64,000 nucleotides of DNA from CALODP01 sp942492055 (GCA_942492055.1 CALODP010000023.1:1-64000); one strand, 5' to 3'; positions 52,590 through 63,300 are shown, numbered from the stretch's first letter. The notes: generated by a model from the letters alone, not told the origin. Numbers and translations: made by a program.

Positions 52590-52689
52590 TTAAGTACTTT
52601 TGCAACTGCTTATTTTGAGAGAGTTGATAATAACGGAAATTTTTCTAAATTTGATTCTGAATCTTTTAAATTAGAGATGGGAGGTTAAA

Positions 52690-53127
52690 GTGGCGTTTTC
52701 CTTGAATAAGGTTCAATTGATTGGTAATATAGGACAAGAACCGGAACATAGGTTTACTACAAATAATATGGCAGTTACTTCTTTTTCTGTAGCTACTACT
52801 TATAGCTACAAAGGGAAAGACGGAAACTGGGTTAATGAAACTACATGGCATAATGTTGTTGCTTTTGCTCTTTCCGATTTCTTTAAAGATGCTTTGAGAA
52901 AAGGGGCTAAGGTTTATGTGGAAGGACGCATTTCCAAAAGAGATTATACTGATAAAGACGGTATAAAGCGTTATGTTACTGAAGTAGTTGCTGATAGAAA
53001 TGGTATTATTCCGCTTGATAACAGAGAAGGTGGTTCTTCTTCCTCTTATCAATCGAATAATTATAGCGGTGGAATGACTGCCTCCGAACCGTTAGATATG
53101 TCTACGGATGATGATCTTCCGTTTTAA
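52690..53127 (+). CDS. ssb: single-stranded DNA-binding protein
   Basis: A 145-residue SSB with an OB fold (about 1-108; NKVQLIGNIGQEPEHR, WHNVVAF, KVYVEGRIS), a short Ser/Gly-rich linker and the acidic tip DDDLPF that recruits partners. GTG start with GGGAGG eight bases upstream. A TACTTTTG element at 52595-52602 could be part of its promoter. It precedes the CNNM/CorC gene by 34 bases, a pairing often seen in Bacteroidota (ssb next to gldE). Confidence 0.95.
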   Translation: MAFSLNKVQLIGNIGQEPEHRFTTNNMAVTSFSVATTYSYKGKDGNWVNETTWHNVVAFALSDFFKDALRKGAKVYVEGRISKRDYTDKDGIKRYVTEVVADRNGIIPLDNREGGSSSSYQSNNYSGGMTASEPLDMSTDDDLPF

Positions 53128-53161
53128 TTGTTATGTTTAATTAGCTAGGTGAAATTACTCT

Positions 53162-54457
53162 TTGGACGTTGGTTGGTATTATCGTATTCTTTTTCTTCTT
53201 ATTTCTTTGATATTTTCTGCCTTTTTTTCCGGCTCTGAAGTGGCTTTGTTTTCTATCGAAAAGAAATTGCTTGGAGATAGAAAGAAAAAAAATATTATCG
53301 AAGATTATCTTGGAAGTCTTCTTGATGCTCCCAGAAGACTTTTGGTAACTATTCTGTTAGGTAACACGATTTTTAATGTGTTGGCCTCTATACTGTCGGT
53401 TTCTGTTGCTATTGACCTGGCTAATAAAATGGGATGGACAATTGATTATGTCCTTGTAGTGCAGATCATCCTTCTTACTATTGTGGTATTAATCCTTGGT
53501 GAGATTACTCCCAAGGTTTGGGCCGCGAAGTATCCAATGCAATTTGCTAGAGTAGTTGCAATTCCTCTCTATTGGGTTAGTGTGCTTATTTTTCCTGTTG
53601 CCAAAATTATCACGGATGTCATAAAGTTTTTTGTCTCACGGATTAAGTTCGATAAATCCAAAACTGCTCTGTTATCATCCGAACTAACCGATTTGGCCGA
53701 AATTGGAGTTGAAAAAGGTTCCCTCGAAGAGGAAGAACAAGACCTTATACATGGGATAGTCTCATTTAAGACTGTAATGGCAAGGGAAGTAATGACTCCC
53801 CGAGTTGATGTTAATGCGGTTTCTCTATCTGCTTCTTATGATGAAGTGGTTTCTTTGATTAGAGAATCCGGCCATAGCAGAATTCCTTTATTCGATGAGA
53901 ATTTGGATAATATTATTGGAATTATTTATGCCAAGGACTTACTACCGTTTATAGGTGATGCGGAAGCAGTAAACGGTTTTTCGACATCAAAAATTGCGCG
54001 TGAAGCTCTTTTTGTCCCTGAAACCAAACTTATCAGCGATCTTCTTCATGAATTCCAGGAAAAAAACATGCATATGGGAATTGTTGTTGATGAGTACGGC
54101 GGTACTTCAGGTATTGTATCCATGGAGGATATTCTTGAAGAAATTGTCGGGGATATCCGTGATGAATATGATAATGAGGAATCCGAAATCGTTAAATTGG
54201 ATGAAAACAAGTATTCATTAATTGGGAAAGTTCCTATTGATGAGCTCAACGAATTATTCGAATATGATTTCTCTTCTGAGAATGACGATTACGATACAAT
54301 CGGAGGTTTCATTTATAATCATGCCGGTAATATTCCTGAAGAAGGGTATTCTTTTGAATATGATGTCTTCAAGTTCAAGGTTGTCGAAGTAGATAACAAA
54401 AGAATCAATAAGATTGTTGTAGAAAGAATTATTTCAATGGAGAATGAGGAAGATTAG
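53162..54457 (+). CDS. CNNM/CorC (GldE-like) transporter-associated membrane protein
   Basis: A 431-residue membrane protein. Residues 1-190 are a DUF21/CNNM transmembrane domain (SAFFSGSEVALFSI), residues about 200-330 a CBS-domain pair (MTPRVDVNAV, VDEYGGTSGIVS), and residues about 345-425 a CorC_HlyC domain (DTIGGFIYNHAGNIP). Such proteins are linked to magnesium or cobalt efflux; a homologue, GldE, supports gliding in flavobacteria. ssb lies just upstream. TTG start. Its stop overlaps the GTG start of the next gene by one base. Confidence 0.9.
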   Translation: MDVGWYYRILFLLISLIFSAFFSGSEVALFSIEKKLLGDRKKKNIIEDYLGSLLDAPRRLLVTILLGNTIFNVLASILSVSVAIDLANKMGWTIDYVLVVQIILLTIVVLILGEITPKVWAAKYPMQFARVVAIPLYWVSVLIFPVAKIITDVIKFFVSRIKFDKSKTALLSSELTDLAEIGVEKGSLEEEEQDLIHGIVSFKTVMAREVMTPRVDVNAVSLSASYDEVVSLIRESGHSRIPLFDENLDNIIGIIYAKDLLPFIGDAEAVNGFSTSKIAREALFVPETKLISDLLHEFQEKNMHMGIVVDEYGGTSGIVSMEDILEEIVGDIRDEYDNEESEIVKLDENKYSLIGKVPIDELNELFEYDFSSENDDYDTIGGFIYNHAGNIPEEGYSFEYDVFKFKVVEVDNKRINKIVVERIISMENEED

Positions 54458-54822
54458 TGAGCGGTTGTTTGAGAAAATTTTTATTTTTTGCTGTTATACT
54501 AATCGGTATTATTATATACCTTATTAACCAATATGGATCTACAGTTGTTGACGAAGGAAAGAAAAAACTCACCGAAGTTGTTGTTAAGGAAATTTACGAC
54601 GAATTGGATTATGCGACAGATAATGTTCTTGCCGATTCATTAAAGGATATGCTCACTTCCAAATTAAGCTCAATGTCTGATAAAGACTGGGCCGATGAGT
54701 ATACCAGAATGAAAGACTTATTGAAGAGTATCCGACTTTCTTATAGAGATGCTCTATTAGATACAACGGAATTTGAACTTATTAGAGAAATTATTACTTA
54801 TGAAAGATCAGAAGAAAACTAA
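54457..54822 (+). CDS. small single-pass membrane protein, unknown
   Basis: A 121-residue protein with one membrane helix near the N-terminus (FLFFAVILIGIIIYLI) and a charged helical domain facing one side. I do not recognise a family. The GTG start overlaps the CorC-like stop, and its end overlaps the MCE gene start by 23 bases, so it is embedded in an envelope operon and may assist the MCE protein (inference from position only). Confidence 0.65.
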   Translation: MSGCLRKFLFFAVILIGIIIYLINQYGSTVVDEGKKKLTEVVVKEIYDELDYATDNVLADSLKDMLTSKLSSMSDKDWADEYTRMKDLLKSIRLSYRDALLDTTEFELIREIITYERSEEN

Positions 54823-55708
54823 TATTAAAGTTGGTATTACTGTATTGATCGGGTTTGTTTTACTCGTCTGGGTTTTTGGTTGGGCAAAAAATTTCAGTCT
54901 GGTTTCCAATGAAAAACATTTGACAATCAGATTTGATAATTCCGCCGGATTAGTAACAGGTGATGCAGTCACGTTAAACGGAGTGAAAAAAGGATATGTT
55001 GATGGAATCAGCATAATAAGAGACTCTGTAGAGGTAATGGTTGTTTTGGATAGTGATGTTGATCTTAGAAAAGATGCTTCATTTTCTATAATGATGCTTG
55101 ATTTGATGGGAGGCAAGAAGGTTGAGGTGAATCCCGGTAGAAACAACAGTTTGATTGATTATTCAGCCATTCAAACCGGCAAGTACCTGGGAGATATTTC
55201 TAACGCAATGTCTTCTCTCCATTCTCTTGAAGGGGATTTGGTGGCGATTATCGGTGAAACGAAAAAGACTCTCACTCATGTTAATAAATTATTGGATGAT
55301 GAGAATCTCACTTCCGATTTGAAAGAGAGTGCAGCAAATATGAAAAATCTTTCCGGCACTCTTCAGAGAATGTTACAGAAGAACGAAATAAACGTTGATC
55401 AACTTCTTAAGAATTCCACCGAGTTGACCGCTTCGGCAAAAGAATTTATTGATGGTAATAAAGAGAATATATCATCAACAGTTTCCGAATTGAGAGAAAT
55501 GATAAGCGCCTCTAAAAAGATGATCGACAAGATGAACGCTTTTACTGATGAAATAAAAAATAAAGAGAATAATTTGGGCAAAGTTCTCTATGATGACAAA
55601 ATGATTGCAGATGTTAAGCATACTGTTAAGCAACTTAATGAATTAACTCAAATACTTATTGAACAACTCAAGGGTGATGGGGTTAATGTTGATGCGAACA
55701 TTTTCTAA
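54800..55708 (+). CDS. MCE (MlaD-like) lipid-transport protein
   Basis: A 302-residue protein anchored by one N-terminal helix (ITVLIGFVLLVWVFGWA). Residues about 35-110 form an MCE domain (FDNSAGLVTGDAVTLNGVKKGYV), followed by a long helical region rich in Ser, Lys and Asp. MCE hexamers make channels for phospholipids between membranes, usually with an ABC transporter; the MlaE and MlaF partners are not next to it here. ATG at 54800 is preferred over TTG 54773. Its end overlaps the GGT start. Confidence 0.88.
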   Translation: MKDQKKTNIKVGITVLIGFVLLVWVFGWAKNFSLVSNEKHLTIRFDNSAGLVTGDAVTLNGVKKGYVDGISIIRDSVEVMVVLDSDVDLRKDASFSIMMLDLMGGKKVEVNPGRNNSLIDYSAIQTGKYLGDISNAMSSLHSLEGDLVAIIGETKKTLTHVNKLLDDENLTSDLKESAANMKNLSGTLQRMLQKNEINVDQLLKNSTELTASAKEFIDGNKENISSTVSELREMISASKKMIDKMNAFTDEIKNKENNLGKVLYDDKMIADVKHTVKQLNELTQILIEQLKGDGVNVDANIF

Positions 55709-57386
55709 TTCCATAAAAACGTTAATATTCTTTCTTATTTGTACGTTAATCTGCCATGCTGCATCTAACGATCCGGAGCGTGGTAGAAACGGAATGGTTG
55801 TTTCCGCAAGTGATCTTGCCTCAGTTATTGGGACTAAAATTATGGATGACGGAGGTAATGCCATTGACGCGGCAGTTGCTGTCGGGTTCACTCTTGCCGT
55901 AACATATCCTTCCGCGGGAAATATCGGTGGCGGTGGTTTTATGGTTATTCATTTTCCCGATGGCGAAAATACTACGATCGATTTCAGAGAAAAAGCACCT
56001 TCTTCCGCTACTGCAAATATGTATCTTGATAGTAACGGTGTTTTCGATATTAAGAAAAGTACACGCGGATGGTCCTCTTCCGGAGTCCCGGGATCTGTTG
56101 CCGGATTACTATATGCCCTTGAAAAATATGGTTCGAAACCTTTGGAGGAAGTAATCCAGCCGGCGATAGATTTAGCCGAAAACGGATTCCCGTTATCTTA
56201 CAGATTAGCCCAATCGATTAATTATTACAATGACCGTTTCCTAGAGATAGAATCATCCGAGAAAATATTTACCAATAAAGGCAATCCATTGGTAGAAGGG
56301 GAACTGTTTGTTCAAAAGGATTTGGCTAATACCCTGAAATTGATTCGTGATAATGGAAGAGATGGATTCTATAAGGGGTATGTTGCATGGCTAATAGCGG
56401 AGCAATCAAAGAAAAATGGTGGATATATCTCTCTTTCTGACTTGGAAGAATATCAACCCGTTGAACGTGTGCCAGTGATTGGTAAATATAAGGAATATGA
56501 TATTGTCTCAATGGCGCCACCATCTTCCGGTGGAATTGCCATTATTCAAGCACTTAATATTTTGGAAAACTTCGATTTGAAATCCCTTGGATGGGGATCA
56601 AGCGATTATTACCACTTACTCACAGAAACTCTGAAATATGTCTATGCTGATCGGGCAAAACATCTCGGTGATCCCGATTTTGTTTCAGTCCCTTCCGATT
56701 GGTTACTATCCAAAGATTATTCCAGAGTAACAGCCAGCAGAATTGATTCTATCGCCGTTAGATCGGAGGAAATTTATCCGGGTATTCCACCTGCTAAAGA
56801 GAGTGAGGAGACAACTCATTACAGTATTGCCGATTCATACGGAAACGCTGTTAGTGTTACTACTACAATAAACTCTAGTTACGGGAATAAAGTTGTGGTG
56901 GAAGGAGCCGGATTTCTGATGAATAACGAAATGGATGATTTTAGCGCCAAACCTGGAGTTCCGAATCAATTTGGTTTAATTGGTAGTAAAGCAAACGAAA
57001 TTCAACCTCGTAAGCGAATGCTTAGCTCAATGACTCCGACAATAATTTTAAAAGATAACACACCATTTATGGTTATCGGATCTCCCGGAGGATCCACGAT
57101 TATTACAACTGTATTACAAGTAATTTTGAATGTATTAGATTTCGGAATGGATATTCAACATGCCATTGATATGCCCAGAATTCATCATCAATGGAAACCG
57201 GATCAAATTGATTATGAGGAATTCGGATTGTCTGATGACGTAAAAAGAAATCTGAAAAACAAAAAGCATAAATTAGGTAGAATTCGGGTCTTGGGCAGAG
57301 CCGAAGGAATAATAATAGATAAAAGAAATGGTATTATTTGGGGGGCATCTGATCCTCGAGGATACGGAAAAGCTGTAGGGTATTAA
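55692..57386 (+). CDS. ggt: gamma-glutamyltransferase
   Basis: A 564-residue exported proenzyme (signal peptide ending near CHAASND). The first part carries NGMVVSASDLASVIG and GGFMVIHF; the self-cleaving nucleophile Thr374 lies in EETTHYSIADSYGNAVS, and the small subunit begins there. The later SSMTPTIIL and SPGGSTIIT are the oxyanion and substrate region. It hydrolyses or transfers gamma-glutamyl groups of glutathione in the periplasm. It overlaps the MCE gene by 17 bases. Its stop is followed one base later by the acpS start. Confidence 0.93.
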   Translation: MRTFSNSIKTLIFFLICTLICHAASNDPERGRNGMVVSASDLASVIGTKIMDDGGNAIDAAVAVGFTLAVTYPSAGNIGGGGFMVIHFPDGENTTIDFREKAPSSATANMYLDSNGVFDIKKSTRGWSSSGVPGSVAGLLYALEKYGSKPLEEVIQPAIDLAENGFPLSYRLAQSINYYNDRFLEIESSEKIFTNKGNPLVEGELFVQKDLANTLKLIRDNGRDGFYKGYVAWLIAEQSKKNGGYISLSDLEEYQPVERVPVIGKYKEYDIVSMAPPSSGGIAIIQALNILENFDLKSLGWGSSDYYHLLTETLKYVYADRAKHLGDPDFVSVPSDWLLSKDYSRVTASRIDSIAVRSEEIYPGIPPAKESEETTHYSIADSYGNAVSVTTTINSSYGNKVVVEGAGFLMNNEMDDFSAKPGVPNQFGLIGSKANEIQPRKRMLSSMTPTIILKDNTPFMVIGSPGGSTIITTVLQVILNVLDFGMDIQHAIDMPRIHHQWKPDQIDYEEFGLSDDVKRNLKNKKHKLGRIRVLGRAEGIIIDKRNGIIWGASDPRGYGKAVGY

Positions 57387-57387
57387 A

Positions 57388-57771
57388 ATGATATTTGGAA
57401 TCGGAATAGATATTATAGAAATCGAAAGGATTAAAAAGAGTTACGATAGATTCGGAGAACAATTCCTCGAAAAAATATTTACTAAAACTGAACAAGAATA
57501 TTCTTTAACCAAAGCGAGTAAATATCAGCATTTGGCGGCACGATTCGCGGCAAAAGAGGCTATTGCTAAAGCTTTAGCTACAGGTTGGGCGCAAGGTTTC
57601 AGATGGAAGGATATTGAGATTTACAACGAAAAATCTGGGATGCCCAAAGTGCGTCTCTTCGGGAAACTTAAAGAATTCGTTGGTGAGGATAAAGAACTTC
57701 AGATTACTATGAGCCATTCGGAAAACTACGTTACATGCTTCGCTATTCTTTATCAGAAGAACGGAAAGTAA
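57388..57771 (+). CDS. acpS: holo-[acyl-carrier-protein] synthase
   Basis: A 127-residue AcpS that attaches 4'-phosphopantetheine from CoA to acyl carrier protein. It has GIGIDIIEIERI with the magnesium-binding Asp8, and the second ligand in RFAAKEAIAKAL, then the conserved HSENYVTCFAI near the end. It begins one base after the ggt stop, probably in the same operon. Confidence 0.95.
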   Translation: MIFGIGIDIIEIERIKKSYDRFGEQFLEKIFTKTEQEYSLTKASKYQHLAARFAAKEAIAKALATGWAQGFRWKDIEIYNEKSGMPKVRLFGKLKEFVGEDKELQITMSHSENYVTCFAILYQKNGK

Positions 57772-57818
57772 ACTATTTCTCTTAAGATTCTGTTTCCCCT
57801 TTTAAACATGGAGGAAAT

Positions 57819-58181
57819 ATGAATCTTGATATTGAAAAAATAGGTAATATTGCGATTGTAAAGGTAAATGAGTCAAAAGCTCGTGTTACAAACGCTGAAC
57901 TTTTCAAAGATATTCTTTTAGAACTTATCGAGGACAACTTGGCCAGAATAGTTGTCGATTTGAGCAATGTCAAGTTTATGGATTCTACCTTCCTTGGAGC
58001 ACTAGTTGTCTCGTTAAAGAGGGTTGTTTCCAAGGGTGGGGATCTACGCTTGGTTTCGTGTAATTGCAAAGATAATCCTGTTTGGATTATGTTTGAAGCT
58101 ACAAGAATGTATAAAATCTTTAAGGTGTTTGATACGGTTGAGCAAGCTGTTCAAAGTTTTAATAATACTACGGAAGAATAA
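57819..58181 (+). CDS. STAS-domain protein (anti-sigma factor antagonist type)
   Basis: A 120-residue single-domain protein of the SpoIIAA/RsbV class. The phosphorylated serine equivalent is Ser56 in VKFMDSTFLGALV. Partners would be a serine kinase/anti-sigma factor, not in the window. A good GGAGGAAAT lies before the ATG. The DUF1801 gene follows after 3 bases. Confidence 0.9.
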   Translation: MNLDIEKIGNIAIVKVNESKARVTNAELFKDILLELIEDNLARIVVDLSNVKFMDSTFLGALVVSLKRVVSKGGDLRLVSCNCKDNPVWIMFEATRMYKIFKVFDTVEQAVQSFNNTTEE

Positions 58182-58184
58182 AGT

Positions 58185-58604
58185 ATGAAAGAATTGAAAA
58201 CCAAGCCAACTGAAAAAGATGCTTTTGATTTCCTTTCCAAATTATCTGATGATCGACAAAAGAATGATTCTTTTACATTGCTTGAACTAATGCGAGAGCT
58301 TACCCATGAAGATCCTGTGATGTGGGGCGATTCTTTAATCGGTTTCGGACGATACCAGTATAAATATAAAAGCGGAAGGGAAGGGGATTGGTTCCTGACC
58401 GGATTTGCTCCCGGAAAGCAAAACATATCGATACACATTATCTCCTATCTGGATAACTATTCTGAGTTGTTGATGACACTTGGCAAGCACAAATGTGGTA
58501 AAAGCTGTATTTATGTGAAACAACTGGCAGATATAAATTTGGATGTATTAAAAAAAATCATTGGCAAATCAATCGATAAACTATCGAATAATAGCAGTTC
58601 CTAA
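58185..58604 (+). CDS. DUF1801 (YdhG-like) protein
   Basis: A 139-residue protein of the DUF1801 fold (frataxin-like). Residues about 45-125 carry DPVMWGDSLIGFGRY, the FAPGKQNISIHI strand and KHKCGKSCIYVKQLADI. Homologues can be short cytosolic proteins of uncertain role, some thought to bind iron or small ligands. It is co-directional with the STAS gene and followed by a terminator. Confidence 0.8.
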   Translation: MKELKTKPTEKDAFDFLSKLSDDRQKNDSFTLLELMRELTHEDPVMWGDSLIGFGRYQYKYKSGREGDWFLTGFAPGKQNISIHIISYLDNYSELLMTLGKHKCGKSCIYVKQLADINLDVLKKIIGKSIDKLSNNSSS

Positions 58605-58680
58605 TTTTTCTCTAACATAAATAAAGTTTTTTTTGAACTTTTGGAATAATTCGAACGTCAAACTTGTCTTATGTTCTTAG

Positions 58681-58705
58681 GACGTCAATCTGACGTCGTT
58701 TTTTT
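58681..58705 (+). terminator. terminator of the STAS-DUF1801 pair
   Basis: GACGTCA-atc-TGACGTC forms a perfect 7-bp stem with a three-base loop, followed by one G and seven T. Confidence 0.75.
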
Positions 58706-58714
58706 GAAAATATA

Positions 58715-58728
58715 GTTAACCGGTTAAC
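58715..58728. promoter_or_regulatory. palindromic operator GTTAACCGGTTAAC before marR
   Basis: A perfect 14-bp palindrome with no spacer lies 17 bases before the marR ATG and after the terminator of the previous genes. MarR dimers bind such short palindromes and usually repress their own operon, here including the efflux pump. Direct binding is inference. Confidence 0.6.
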
Positions 58729-58745
58729 CAATTAGAAAGGAATAA

Positions 58746-59183
58746 ATGAAGTATAAGAATAAGGAAGAACATCTCGGTTTTCTTATCGGGATGACAGCTA
58801 TCGCACTTAAGAAAAAGATGAATCATAATTTCTCCAGAGCCGGATATGATATCACACCTGAGCAATTTGGTCTTATTATGCACTTGAATTTCTTTAACGG
58901 CTCAAGTCAGCAGGAACTTGCTGAGAAATCAAAAAAGGATAAGGTTTGTATTACAAAGTTGATTGATAGTCTTGAAAAGAAGAAATTGGTTTCAAGGATG
59001 CCTGATGATGTTGATAGACGCATTAAAAGAATATATCTAGCTGAAGATGTGAAGAAGAATATCTCATTGTTTTATCAAACTGCGGTCAATACAATGGAAG
59101 AAGTTACACTTGGTATTCCTATGGAGGAGATCGAAGCATTAAAATCGACATTGAAAAAAATATATAAGAATATCGTGGAATAA
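58746..59183 (+). CDS. MarR-family transcriptional regulator
   Basis: A 145-residue winged-helix regulator; the wHTH is about residues 35-115 (ITPEQFGLIMHLNFF, SQQELAEKSKKDKVCITKLI, MPDDVDRRIKRIYL). It is the first gene ahead of an RND efflux operon and has a perfect palindrome in its leader, the arrangement of a self-repressing drug- or toxin-sensing regulator. The ligand is unknown. Confidence 0.93.
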   Translation: MKYKNKEEHLGFLIGMTAIALKKKMNHNFSRAGYDITPEQFGLIMHLNFFNGSSQQELAEKSKKDKVCITKLIDSLEKKKLVSRMPDDVDRRIKRIYLAEDVKKNISLFYQTAVNTMEEVTLGIPMEEIEALKSTLKKIYKNIVE

Positions 59184-59236
59184 TATCACGATTGCTTCGT
59201 CAATAATATGAATCAAATAAAAAAGTAGGAAAAAGA

Positions 59237-60364
59237 ATGCAAAGAAAGTATTTAGTTATTATTCTTTCCGGATTAACAATTGTAATTTGTGCCGGATTGT
59301 TAATGTTCGCTTTATTTTCTCTAAAGCCCGAACCGCCTCAAAAACCGATTGAGGAAATTGTACCGTATGTTAAAACAGAGCTCGTTTCTTATAGTGACAT
59401 GGAAGCTGGTTTCACAGCAAGTGGTAGAGTTATGTCCGAAGAGGAAGTCGCTCTCGCAGCGGAAGTTTCCGGTAAGATTCTTCCGGGAAAGATATCCTTC
59501 AAAAAAGGGGAAACTTTTAAGAAAGGTGATTTGCTTGTGAAGATCTATGATGAAGAGACTAAGCTTGCTCTTAAAGCAAAGAAAAGCAAATTCTTGAATA
59601 GTTTGGCCGGTGTCCTTCCTGATTTCAAAATCGATTTCAAGGATCAATACACAAAATGGTATGAGTTTTTCGAGAATATCGATATCGATAAAGATCTTCC
59701 CGAGTTGCCTGAAGTCAAATCTGGCAAAGAAAAAGTTTTTCTGGCTAGCAGAAATTTGTTGGCAGATTATTTCGGAATAAAGAGTGACGAATTACGTCTT
59801 AAAAAACATTCAATCTACGCTCCTTTCGACGGTACTATTGTTGAAGCTAATTTGGAAGTTGGAGCAATAGCCGCTCCCGGCGTTAAGCTCGGAAAGATTA
59901 TTAATACCAGAGAACTGGAGTTGGAAGTTCCTGTCGAGCATGTTTTCGCCAGATGGATTAAAGATAACCAAAAGGTTATCGTAAAGAGTGATAACGGTAC
60001 CAGAAAGTATTCCGGAAAGGTTGTTAGAATTGGTGATAATCTTGATTTGGCTACTCAATCTGTACCTGTTTTTATTTCAGTAAAATCCGGTAAAGAGGAT
60101 AAAATTCTTAAAGGGGAATATCTAACTGCCGAATTTTCCGGAGTCAAGCTTAACGCTGTTATGAAAATTCCTCGTAGCGCGGTTTTCAATAACAATGAAG
60201 TTTTTGTTGTCGATAAAAATGAAACATTATCCAAAGAAGAGATTAATATTCTTTTGATCGGACAGAAAGAAATCTATTTCAACGGAGTTACTGCCAATGA
60301 AAAAGTTGTTATCGAGCCTTTAATCAACGCTACGGAAAATACCAAAGTTAGAACCGAGAAGTAA
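59237..60364 (+). CDS. RND efflux periplasmic adaptor (HlyD/AcrA-type)
   Basis: A 375-residue membrane-fusion protein. One N-terminal helix (about 8-28) anchors it; the lipoyl domain is at AALAAEVSGKILPGKI-like sequence near residue 75, and the hairpin region is short with a linker. The C-terminal part carries the beta-barrel and membrane-proximal domains (FDGTIVEANLEVG, KGEYLTAEF). It bridges the inner-membrane pump and TolC. 30 bases separate it from the pump gene. Confidence 0.9.
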   Translation: MQRKYLVIILSGLTIVICAGLLMFALFSLKPEPPQKPIEEIVPYVKTELVSYSDMEAGFTASGRVMSEEEVALAAEVSGKILPGKISFKKGETFKKGDLLVKIYDEETKLALKAKKSKFLNSLAGVLPDFKIDFKDQYTKWYEFFENIDIDKDLPELPEVKSGKEKVFLASRNLLADYFGIKSDELRLKKHSIYAPFDGTIVEANLEVGAIAAPGVKLGKIINTRELELEVPVEHVFARWIKDNQKVIVKSDNGTRKYSGKVVRIGDNLDLATQSVPVFISVKSGKEDKILKGEYLTAEFSGVKLNAVMKIPRSAVFNNNEVFVVDKNETLSKEEINILLIGQKEIYFNGVTANEKVVIEPLINATENTKVRTEK

Positions 60365-60393
60365 ATAAACTATAGGAATAAAGGTTTTTAAGC

Positions 60394-63300
60394 ATGAAAA
60401 AACTTGTAAGTACTTTTGTTAAATATCCTTTCTACGCTAATATTATTATTACGATGATTATTTTGGCGGGCATGCTCAGTTTGATGTCTATGAAGAAATC
60501 ATTCTTCCCCGAAAGAGCATCTCGTTTTATTAATGTTACCGTAGCTTACCCGGGGGCTTCTCCTAAAGAAATGGAAGAAGGGATAACTACCCGTATTGAG
60601 GAAGCTATCCGTGGGATTGTCGGTATTAAGGAGATTACGTCGACTTCTTCGGAGAATTTCGCGAGAGTTTCGGTTGAAATTACCGGAGAGTATGATATCG
60701 ATGAAACCCTGATGGAGGTTAAAAACGCTGTCGATGGAATCAGTTCATTTCCGGTTGACGCGGAAAAGCCTGTTGTATTCAAGAATAGAACAACTACTCC
60801 AGTGGCCAGAGTTGCTTTATACGGTGATGTTGACCTGATGACTCTTAAAACCTACGCCGATCAAGTTGAGCAAGACTTTCTCAATTCAGGGGTAATGTCG
60901 CAAGTCGGTGTATTCGGGTATCCGGCTTTGGAAATATCTGTTGAAATTCCCGAGAAAAATTTGCTCAGATATAACATTACTTTCGATGAGGTCTCTAACG
61001 CTATTTCTATGAATAACAGAGATCTTTCCGCCGGGATGATCAAATCTGATGAAGAAGAAATTCTTATACGCTCCAGAAGTAGAAGCGTAGATCCGAATAA
61101 AATCGGTGAGATTATTCTCAGAGGAAATCCTGACGGGAGTTTCCTTAGAATTAGAGATGTTGCCGATGTTAAAATGAAATTCGCGGATGTGTCCAACAAA
61201 TCTTATGTAAATGATAAGAGAGGAGTCTATCTTGGAATCAATAAATTAGCCGAAGAAGATCTGGAAGAAATTTCCGGTTGGCTACATAATTATGTTGATG
61301 ATTTTGCTGCTAAGCACGATAAGATAAAACTCGACATAACATTCGATTTCTTACAGATGTTATATAGCCGCCTCGATCTCTTAGTAAATAACGGTGGGGT
61401 TGGTCTGCTATTGGTCGTTATTTCATTAGCATTCTTTCTTAGTTTTCGTTTGTCCCTCTGGGTCGCTTGGGGAATCCCTTCTTCATTCTTAGCGATGTTT
61501 GTTGTTGCTAATCTTTCCGGAATTACCATAAATATGATATCACTCTTCGGAATGATACTGGTAATAGGTATTCTTGTGGATGACGGAATTGTAATCGGGG
61601 AAAATATTTTTAGCCATTTCGAAAGAGGAAAGAGTGCTAAACGGGCCGCAATTGACGGAACTATGGAGGTTATGCCTGCAGTTGTTACTTCCATTTCCAC
61701 TACAATAATCGCTTTTGCTCCTCTTCTTTTCTTGGAAGGACAGATGGAGATGATGTATGAAATGGCCTTCATCGTTACTTTTGCGTTAGGGTTTTCACTT
61801 CTTGAAGCATTTTTCGTATTACCTGCCCATCTCGGTAGTCATAATACTCTCAGGTCGCAAGAAAATGGTGGAAACAGTAATTCTATTAGAAAGAAACTTG
61901 ATAAGGTTATCTTTGTACTTAGAGATAAGCTATATAATAAGATATTGAAGAATGTTATCAGATGGAGATGGATTGTTGTTACTGTTCCGGTCGCTTTGAT
62001 TCTTATTACTATTGGGTTGATCGGGGGAACAGTTATTAAATCTACTTTCTTCCCGGCTATTCAGTTCGACTTTTTTTCTTTGAATGTTGCCTTTAAACCC
62101 GGTTCGGGTGAAAAACAAACTATGGAATATCTTGAAAGATTCGATAAAGCTATCTGGAAAGTTAATGAAGATATCAAAACAGAATTTGATGAACCCGATA
62201 ACCTGATTACTTACACTTTTGTTTCTGTTGGTGATGCTTTCAACGGACAGGAGAGTGGTGCCCATGCCGGTAATATTTTCATCCTGCTGAGAGATATGGA
62301 AGGAGCTCCTGTTTCCAGTTTCGATATTATTAGTCGGGTTCAAAAGGCTGTGGGAGAGGTGCCCGAAGCACAAAAGCTCACGATAGGGGGAAATAACAGA
62401 TGGGGCGCTCCTGTCTCTATTAGTTTGTTGGGTAAAAATCTTGAGGAACTTGAGCATGCCAGAGATTTTCTGAAAGCCGGTCTTCATGAGCTCCCTTCTC
62501 TGCAAAGCATAAATGATAACAATGCGCAGGGAAAACAGGAAATTAAGCTTGTTCTAAAACCTAAAGCTTACTTCCTTGGTTTGAACCAGATGGAAATCAG
62601 TCGCCAAGTGAGACAAGCCTTCTACGGTGGACAAGTTCAAAGACTGCAACATCTTAAAGATGAAGTGAGAGTCTGGGTACGTTTCCCTAAAGAAGATAGA
62701 ATGAGCGTCGGACAACTCGACAGAATGAAAATTAAAACTCCTAAGGGTGTCTATCCGTTGGCCGAATTGGTCGATTATAAAATAGAGCGCGGCCCGGTTA
62801 ATATTCAACGCTATAACGGGAACAGAGAGGTTCGCGTTGAAGCCGATCTGGTCGATCAGTTTGCTTCCGTCCCTCCGATATTGCAGAAAGTTCGCACAGA
62901 TATTATTCCCGAGCTTAAAGCGAAATATCCTGGTGTCTCTATTGAGTATCAGGGACAACAGAAGGAATCCAATCAGGCTGTAGCCGACATGGGTAAACTT
63001 TTCGGAATCGCTTTCTCCTTGATTGTTTTGATTCTGATCCTTCATTTTCGGTCGGTCTCTCACGCAACTATTGTTCTTATGATGATTCCTTTATCGTTCC
63101 TTGGTGCTGCTTGGGGACATGGTATCCACGGTCATCCTATTTCAATGCTTTCGGCATGGGGAATGGTGGCCCTTTCCGGGGTGGTTATCAACGACGCTGT
63201 GGTTTTCCTTTCAAGGTATAATTCCTTATTGTTGGAAGGATATAAAACGGAAGAGGCGGTTTATCAAGCCGGTATTTCCAGATTCAGAGCTATTTTGCTT

